In this document: piece by piece, positions 4,774 through 9,085 of the stretch | How the letters are laid out: each line of letters starts with the position of its first letter | Position numbering within the stretch: the first letter of the stretch is position 1 | Assembly: GCA_024399225.1 (NCBI GenBank) | Contig: JAKSHV010000032.1 | Location: 1 to 9,085, forward strand | DNA length: 9,085 bases | DNA from: an archaeon | GTDB lineage: Archaea > Thermoplasmatota > Thermoplasmata > Methanomassiliicoccales > Methanomethylophilaceae | Reading direction: 5' to 3' | Translations under genes and position numbers: made by a program | Notes under the pieces: generated by a model | The model's input: the letters and a program-made list of their open reading frames with translations, nothing else | Database searches by the model: none | Told to the model about the DNA's origin: nothing

Positions 4774-5609
4774 TGCTCACCCTCCAGGATCTCGTCGAAA
4801 TACAATCCGTCCCTGCGGTGCTGTTTGATGATCTCCTCTGCACGTTTTCTACCTTCTTCCCTGAAACGGTCGCCTTCGTTGGAAAGTACGGAATGCTCCA
4901 GGGTGCTCAGCGTACAGCAGTCCTGGATCTTGACCTGCGAGCAGGCCTTTTCCGTAAGGCAGACCGTCTGTGTTCCGTAATTCATTGTGGATATGCATGC
5001 TACTGCTGCAGCATCAGTGATGCGGTTGTGGAAGAATTCGTCGAGAGTATAGAACAATCTGTCATCCGCTATGGGACCGATGGCAAGATCCGCCCCGAGG
5101 AGGCATCTAGAATATTTCCTGTAGATCTCGGTATCCTCATACCCGCACAGCCTGTTGCGGTTGAATGCTACGGCCATTATCCAATCAATGTCCGGTTTGA
5201 AGATCACTGAGTGAAGAGAATGTGTATCCATAGTCATTCTGTAGTATCTGGCACTTTCATTTCCTGCAACCAGCATCAACGGCTGACGGGGGTCTGATCC
5301 AAGATAGAATCCTCTTCCGAAATCACATCTGCTTCTGCTGATCGGTTTGATGTCTCCGTCGATCCCGCCTTTGGAACCGTGGTACAGGATAGTTGGGTAC
5401 GAGCTCCTGTGGTGATCTATGACTATGTCTGCCAGGGGCAGAGAAAGATCCTCGCAGAGATTGACAATCTGCTGCTGAACCGCGGGCAGAGGTAACGAAT
5501 GACCGTTCTCCCAGCGGTTCACCGTGGCGAATGAAACGTTCAGTCTGTCCCCGAATGCCTTCTGAGACAATCCAGTTCTCGAACGTATCTCCCTCAGCAG
5601 ATCCTTCAT
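4770..5609 (-). CDS. XRE-family HTH protein fused to a DUF3990-like ADP-ribosyltransferase fold
   Basis: The product is 279 residues. Residues 4-58 are an XRE/Cro-type helix-turn-helix, with GLSQKAFGDRLNVSFATVNRWENG typical of helices 2-3 (split: GLSQKAF, then VSFATVNRWENG). From about residue 73 the pattern ILYHGSKG, then DFGRGFYLG (96-104), is the signature of DUF3990 proteins, which belong to the ADP-ribosyltransferase clan. The YHG histidine and FY tyrosine would bind NAD. Enzymatic activity is unproven, and the third catalytic residue cannot be assigned by eye. ATG 5609 fits a TATA element about 27 bases upstream. The HTH probably binds the TATAACA repeat in its own promoter. A likely toxin with built-in regulator, paired with the overlapping gene downstream; a stress regulator is an alternative. 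Confidence 0.8.
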   Translation of the reverse strand: MKDLLREIRSRTGLSQKAFGDRLNVSFATVNRWENGHSLPLPAVQQQIVNLCEDLSLPLADIVIDHHRSSYPTILYHGSKGGIDGDIKPISRSRCDFGRGFYLGSDPRQPLMLVAGNESARYYRMTMDTHSLHSVIFKPDIDWIMAVAFNRNRLCGYEDTEIYRKYSRCLLGADLAIGPIADDRLFYTLDEFFHNRITDAAAVACISTMNYGTQTVCLTEKACSQVKIQDCCTLSTLEHSVLSNEGDRFREEGRKRAEEIIKQHRRDGLYFDEILEGEQ

Positions 5610-5617
5610 GGCCGTAG

Positions 5618-5657
5618 TATAACATCAAGGATATAAAATTTTATAACAAATGTTATA
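5618..5657. promoter_or_regulatory. Promoter/operator of the HTH-ART operon
   Basis: TATAACA-AA-TGTTATA is a perfect inverted repeat at 5642-5657, and a third half-site, TATAACAT, lies at 5618-5625. Between them the minus strand has the TATA-like TTTTATATCC (about 5633-5642), spaced for a leaderless start at 5609. Repeats flanking the TATA box fit autorepression by the XRE domain. Confidence 0.55.
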
Positions 5658-5711
5658 TGAAAACAGCATTGATGCCTTTTGATCTGCCGCGCATAGTAGA
5701 ACGTTCCCTTA

Positions 5712-5728
5712 TCCTTAATATATAAGGA
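5712..5728. promoter_or_regulatory. Helicase TATA box inside an inverted repeat
   Basis: TCCTTA-ATATA-TAAGGA places the AT-rich box at the centre of a 17-bp perfect inverted repeat. The start is predicted near 5746, about 35 bases before the helicase ATG. A repressor binding here would cover the TATA box. Confidence 0.5.
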
Positions 5729-5745
5729 CCGTTACCGTACCTATT

Positions 5746-5766
5746 CAGCACCCGAACGGGATGCTG
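5746..5766 (+). promoter_or_regulatory. Hairpin at the 5' end of the helicase mRNA
   Basis: CAGCACCC-GAAC-GGG-A-TGCTG forms an eight-pair stem with a single bulged A. If transcription starts near 5746 the hairpin is at the extreme 5' end. A weak TAGGA (5767-5771) follows, about nine bases before ATG 5781. Confidence 0.4.
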
Positions 5767-5780
5767 TAGGATTGAAACAA

Positions 5781-8183
5781 ATGACTTCTTTCGAGGACCT
5801 TGGTATCAGCGCCAAACTTATCGACGCTATGAATGAAATGGGCTGGAGCGAACCCACTCCCGTCCAGTGCGAGGCGGTTCCGCTCGGAATCGCTGGAAAC
5901 GACTTGATTGCCAAGGCCCAGACCGGTACCGGCAAGACCGGTGCATACTCCATGATCATCATGAGCAGGGTCGGAAAAGGTTCCAAGGTCCCTTCCGCCC
6001 TTGTCATCACGCCCACCAGGGAGCTTGCCATGCAGGTCGACGCGGAGATCAAGAAATTCTCCAAGTTCTCCGGCCACGTCAGTGCAGCCGTCTACGGACA
6101 GGTGCCCTACGAGAGGCAGATCAACATGCTCAGAAGGGGAGTCGACATCGTCGTCGGAACCCCCGGAAGGCTCAAGGACCTCATCGAGAGGGAGGCATTG
6201 GACCTCTCCGAAGTGAGGGAGGTAGTCCTCGACGAGGCCGACCGCATGCTCGACATCGGATTCGAGAACGAGCTCAACTTCATCATGGAACAGGTTCCCG
6301 AGGTCCATCAGACCCTCCTGTTCTCCGCAACCCTCAGCAAACAGGTCATGAGGCTTGCAAACAACATGCTCGAGAACCCTGCCGAGGTCGACATCTCTGG
6401 AGACGACCCCACCACAGGACTCACCAAGCAGTACATCATCCCCTGCAAGAGGAACGAGAAGAAGACCATCCTCTACGAACTCCTCGACAAGGGAACCCCC
6501 AAGACCATCGTGTTCTTCGCCACCAAATCCATGGTCGACGAGATCTACGACGAGATGAAATCCGACGGAGAGAAGGTCGGAACCCTCCACGGAGACATGC
6601 CCCAGAAGCTCAGGGAACGTGTCATCAATGACTTCAGGGACAACCGCATCCTCACCCTCCTGGCAACCGATGTCGCATCCAGGGGACTTGATGTCACCGA
6701 TGTCGACATGGTCATCAACTACGACCTCCCCATCGATCCCGAGACATACCTCCACAGGATCGGCAGGACCGGAAGGGCCGGAAAAGAGGGAGTATCCATT
6801 TCAATTGTCAACCCCAGGGACAAAAAACTGGTCCGTATGTGCGAGGACGAGGCAGATACGGAGATGGAGAGGATCGAACCCGACGACCTCGAACCCATCG
6901 AAGCCGTCCACGAACCCGTATTCAGGGAACGCCCCAAGAAGGAAAAGAAGATGAAAGTCGAGAAGCACAGGAACAATGACAGGAGATACAGCGGAGAGAG
7001 GGAAGGATTCGCAACCCTCGAGATCAACCTCGGAAAGGCGGACGGACTCTCCCGTATCGAGATCTCCGACTTCCTCAAACAGCGTGCTTCCATCGAGGAT
7101 GACGGTATCGGAAAGGTCGGACTCAAGGACGACCGCTGTTTCGTCGAGGTATCTCTCGACCACTCCGACTACATCCTCGAGAACCTGAACGGATGCGAGC
7201 TCAACGGAAAGACCGTCACCATCACCGAGGCTCCCCAGAAGCAGAAGTACCAGTCCGAGGCGGAGTCCGACGACGGATTCAACAGGCGCAGGGAGAACCG
7301 CTACAAGAACTACGAGAAGAGGAAGGCGAGGGAAGCGGAGGAGGCCGAAGAGGAATCCGAAGAGGTTGACATGACCGATTCCGAGGAATCCTTCGAAGAG
7401 GAGTTCAGGGAGGAACGTCCCCGCCGTTCCTTCGGAGACAGGCCCCGCAGGGACTACAACGACCGCGGATACGGACGCCGTGACGATCGCCGCGGAGGTT
7501 TCGGAAGGGAATGCGGATACGGACGCGACAGGGGATACGGAGACAGACCCAGGCGTGACCGTGACTTCGGTGACCGTCCCCGCAGGGACCGCGGTTTCGG
7601 AGACCGTGAGTACGTACGTAGGGACTTCGGCGAGAGGTCCGAGGGATCCGAGGACAGGCGTGAGTTCCGCGAGAGGAGGGACTTCGGTGACCGTCCCCGC
7701 CGTGAGGGTGGATTCGGACGCCGTGATGACCGTCGTGGCGGATTCGGAGACAGGCCCCGCAGGGACCGCGACTTCGGAGACCGTCCGAGACGTGACCGTG
7801 ACTTCGGTGACAGGCCCAGAAGGGACTTTGAGGATCGCCCCAAGAGGGATTTCGGAGATCGTGAGGAAAGGCCCAGGTTCTCCGAACGTGGTGACAGACC
7901 CAGGCGTGACCGTGAATTCGGAGACCGTCCCCGCCGTGAGGGTGGATTCGGACGCCGTGACGAACGCCGCGGAGGTTTCGGAGACAGGCCCCGCAGGGAC
8001 CGTGACTTCGGTGACCGTCCGAGACGCGATGGCGGATTCGGAGACCGTCCCCGCAGAGACAGGGATGACCGCAGAGACAGGCCACGCAGAGAGGATGCAG
8101 GCAACGGATCCAGAAGAATCAACGCCAAAAGGTATCCCTCCAACCGCGACAAGCCCAAAGACAAGAAACGCGGAAAATACTGA
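5781..8183 (+). CDS. deaD: DEAD-box ATP-dependent RNA helicase, DeaD/CsdA type, with long Arg-rich tail
   Basis: The product is 800 residues; E. coli CsdA has about 630. The helicase core shows Q motif (F4, TPVQ 26-29), AQTGTGKT (46-53), PTREL (78-82), TPGR (127-130), DEAD (151-154), SAT (182-184), ATDVASRGLD (295-304) and HRIGRTGR (325-332). About residues 410-487 form a DbpA-type RNA-binding domain (FATLEINLG, later FVEVSLDHSDYILENLNG). An acidic linker (about 510-545) precedes a tail of some 250 residues built of FGDRPRRD-like and RRGGFG repeats, likely disordered and RNA-binding. It should unwind structured RNA in ribosome assembly or mRNA turnover. ATG 5781 was chosen; TTG 5772 is in frame but has no better site. 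A cold- or stress-linked role is likely from the family. The next gene follows nine bases later. Confidence 0.95.
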   Translation: MTSFEDLGISAKLIDAMNEMGWSEPTPVQCEAVPLGIAGNDLIAKAQTGTGKTGAYSMIIMSRVGKGSKVPSALVITPTRELAMQVDAEIKKFSKFSGHVSAAVYGQVPYERQINMLRRGVDIVVGTPGRLKDLIEREALDLSEVREVVLDEADRMLDIGFENELNFIMEQVPEVHQTLLFSATLSKQVMRLANNMLENPAEVDISGDDPTTGLTKQYIIPCKRNEKKTILYELLDKGTPKTIVFFATKSMVDEIYDEMKSDGEKVGTLHGDMPQKLRERVINDFRDNRILTLLATDVASRGLDVTDVDMVINYDLPIDPETYLHRIGRTGRAGKEGVSISIVNPRDKKLVRMCEDEADTEMERIEPDDLEPIEAVHEPVFRERPKKEKKMKVEKHRNNDRRYSGEREGFATLEINLGKADGLSRIEISDFLKQRASIEDDGIGKVGLKDDRCFVEVSLDHSDYILENLNGCELNGKTVTITEAPQKQKYQSEAESDDGFNRRRENRYKNYEKRKAREAEEAEEESEEVDMTDSEESFEEEFREERPRRSFGDRPRRDYNDRGYGRRDDRRGGFGRECGYGRDRGYGDRPRRDRDFGDRPRRDRGFGDREYVRRDFGERSEGSEDRREFRERRDFGDRPRREGGFGRRDDRRGGFGDRPRRDRDFGDRPRRDRDFGDRPRRDFEDRPKRDFGDREERPRFSERGDRPRRDREFGDRPRREGGFGRRDERRGGFGDRPRRDRDFGDRPRRDGGFGDRPRRDRDDRRDRPRREDAGNGSRRINAKRYPSNRDKPKDKKRGKY
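7426..8090 (+). repeat. Coding repeat array in the helicase tail
   Basis: GDRPRR occurs twelve times, usually as FGDRPRRD, separated by RDRD, EGG or RRGG segments. A block of about 105 bp starting near 7689 recurs near 7923, offset 234 bp (78 codons), with high nucleotide identity. This suggests expansion by unequal recombination. The copies stay in frame. Confidence 0.85.
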
Positions 8184-8186
8184 GGT
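8181..8186 (+). promoter_or_regulatory. Ribosome-binding site overlapping the helicase stop
   Basis: TGAGGT includes the helicase stop codon TGA and lies six bases before ATG 8193. Ribosomes ending the helicase would be positioned to restart, so the two genes are probably translationally coupled. Confidence 0.5.
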
Positions 8187-8192
8187 CTGAAT

Positions 8193-9041
8193 ATGGGACT
8201 GTTCCGTAAGAAGAAGGAAGAGGAAGCAACACCCGAACCTCCCAGGCCCGTCCCGCAGAATCAGGATAATTGGCATGAATGGGCATCCTTCGCCAGGAAC
8301 TCCCTGACGGAGGGCGACCTTCCCAAGGCCATCGGATACTGGTCCGATGCCATCGCCCATTTCGACAGCCAGCCCGTCCAGTATGAGAAGTTCCACGAGG
8401 AGATCATGGAACAGGTCATCGAACACATGAACGGGGAGATCAAGAAAGGGAAGGTCATACAGGCCCACCTCCTTGCAGAACTCGACAGACAGGTCTCCGA
8501 GAAGATCCCGGAGATGTGCGGAACTTTGTTCAGCGAGGATCTGTTCTATCACGTCAAGGAGAATATCTCCTCTGCAGACGGTCCCGCTTCCACTGCAAGG
8601 CTCTATGTTTGTGCGGCCTATGCTGTGCTCGGATACCTGCGTTTCGCAGCGGATATGAGTGTCTCTTCCGAGAAGTGCCAGGAGGCCGCAAAGCTTGGAA
8701 GGTACGCAAGCGAACAGTGTCTATCATATGTCAAGGGAAAGTATGAGGGCGCACTCAAACCTAAACCTGCTGCCGAGTTCGTAGAAGCTTTCGCAGTGTT
8801 CTATGATGGGGTCCAGAAAGCCCTTGATGAAGCTATTTCAACCAAGTCTTCTGAAGAATTGGAAACTCTTGTTTCTTACCGCACCGAACACGTTGTTGAT
8901 CGTCTCGACAGCATCGGTGCCGCCATGCAGTACAGCATCAACGGTACTGATGCTGGCAGTCGCAAGAAAGCGAAACTGGATGCTCAGTGCTCGGCTAAGA
9001 TTACCGCCTACATCGAAGCATCGATGAAACTGGCTCTATGA
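8193..9041 (+). CDS. Unrecognised helical protein, TPR-like N-terminal part
   Basis: The product is a 282-residue protein I do not recognise. It begins MGLFRKKKEEE, a basic-acidic start, then a Pro-rich linker. Residues about 27-60 (WHEWASFARNSL, GDLPKAIGYWSDAIAHF) look like one tetratricopeptide-type helical hairpin. The rest is predicted helical, with no membrane segment, signal or catalytic motif visible. It is probably co-transcribed with the helicase, with a Shine-Dalgarno inside the helicase stop region, which hints at a shared RNA-related task. That is inference. The last ~80 codons avoid GGA and AGG and use GGT, GGC and CGC instead, unlike the start of the gene. Confidence 0.75.
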   Translation: MGLFRKKKEEEATPEPPRPVPQNQDNWHEWASFARNSLTEGDLPKAIGYWSDAIAHFDSQPVQYEKFHEEIMEQVIEHMNGEIKKGKVIQAHLLAELDRQVSEKIPEMCGTLFSEDLFYHVKENISSADGPASTARLYVCAAYAVLGYLRFAADMSVSSEKCQEAAKLGRYASEQCLSYVKGKYEGALKPKPAAEFVEAFAVFYDGVQKALDEAISTKSSEELETLVSYRTEHVVDRLDSIGAAMQYSINGTDAGSRKKAKLDAQCSAKITAYIEASMKLAL

Positions 9042-9054
9042 CGAATCATGTGGG

Positions 9055-9080
9055 TATGACAAACCAGACAGATTGTCATA
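9055..9080 (+). terminator. Inverted repeat after the helicase operon
   Basis: TATGACAA pairs perfectly with TTGTCATA around a ten-base loop, starting 13 bases after the last stop. No T run is visible before the window ends. It may be a terminator or mark the edge of another element. Confidence 0.35.
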
Positions 9081-9085
9081 AACCT

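Noticed and set aside
4267..5210. Two plus-strand frames of 237 and 164 codons
   Set aside because: Both are antisense to the two-gene minus-strand operon, which has the recognisable HTH and DUF3990-like domains and the ATGA overlap.
7426..8090. CRISPR-like array
   Set aside because: Repeat spacing is irregular, the spacers are themselves repeats, and the whole array stays in the helicase frame.
7480..8190. 236-codon plus-strand frame rich in Thr, Val and Ser inside the helicase tail
   Set aside because: It is the shifted reading of the repetitive Arg/Asp codons; no separate ribosome site was noted and its composition follows from the repeats.
6801..8552. 583-codon minus-strand frame
   Set aside because: It is antisense to the helicase and spans two plus-strand genes; its low-complexity Val/Ser/Thr pattern mirrors the coding repeat.

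Overview
The window looks archaeal. Several genes have a TATA-like box about 26-30 bases before the ATG, the pattern of leaderless archaeal transcripts. An ACT-domain protein of a type I associate with archaea is present, and T-rich tracts or short GC hairpins follow genes. Codon choice (GGA, AGG, ATC, CTC, GTC) and the mix of bacterial-like genes (P1B ATPase, CsoR, CsdA-like helicase, ADP-ribosyltransferase-fold protein) would suit a gut-type euryarchaeon of the Thermoplasmata/Methanomassiliicoccales kind. That placement is inference; no marker gene here proves it.

Layout. (1) 1-~610: the 5' part of an IS110-family transposase on the minus strand, cut by the window edge. The structured noncoding stretch upstream of it has the layout expected of an IS110 bridge RNA. 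(2) 682-1368: an ACT-domain protein with a leaderless promoter and a GNRA-loop terminator. (3) 1401-1878: about 480 bases without a conventional gene. It holds a 28-codon reading frame very rich in Ile/Val/Leu behind a near-perfect Shine-Dalgarno, preceded by a 20-bp perfect palindrome and followed by stacked hairpins. This is the anatomy of a branched-chain amino-acid attenuator, but no ilv/leu gene follows. (4) 1879-4321: a metal-response unit made of a CsoR-type repressor, three matching operator-like palindromes and a P1B-type heavy-metal ATPase. (5) 4345-5609 (minus): a two-gene overlapping operon encoding an XRE-HTH protein fused to a DUF3990-like ADP-ribosyltransferase fold plus a small partner, probably a toxin-antitoxin-like module under its own operator. 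(6) 5781-9041: a DEAD-box RNA helicase with a DbpA-type RNA-binding domain and a long repetitive Arg/Asp/Gly tail, followed nine bases later by an unrecognised helical protein.

How the parts work together. CsoR probably releases the operators when it binds Cu(I) or another metal through its Cys-His-Cys set, switching on the ATPase that exports the ion. The helicase and its downstream partner are probably co-transcribed. The ACT protein may sense amino acids, and it lies directly upstream of the Ile-rich leader, but a functional link between them is only a suggestion. The least expected features are the leader peptide in an archaeal setting, the candidate bridge RNA, and the HTH-ADP-ribosyltransferase/partner pair.
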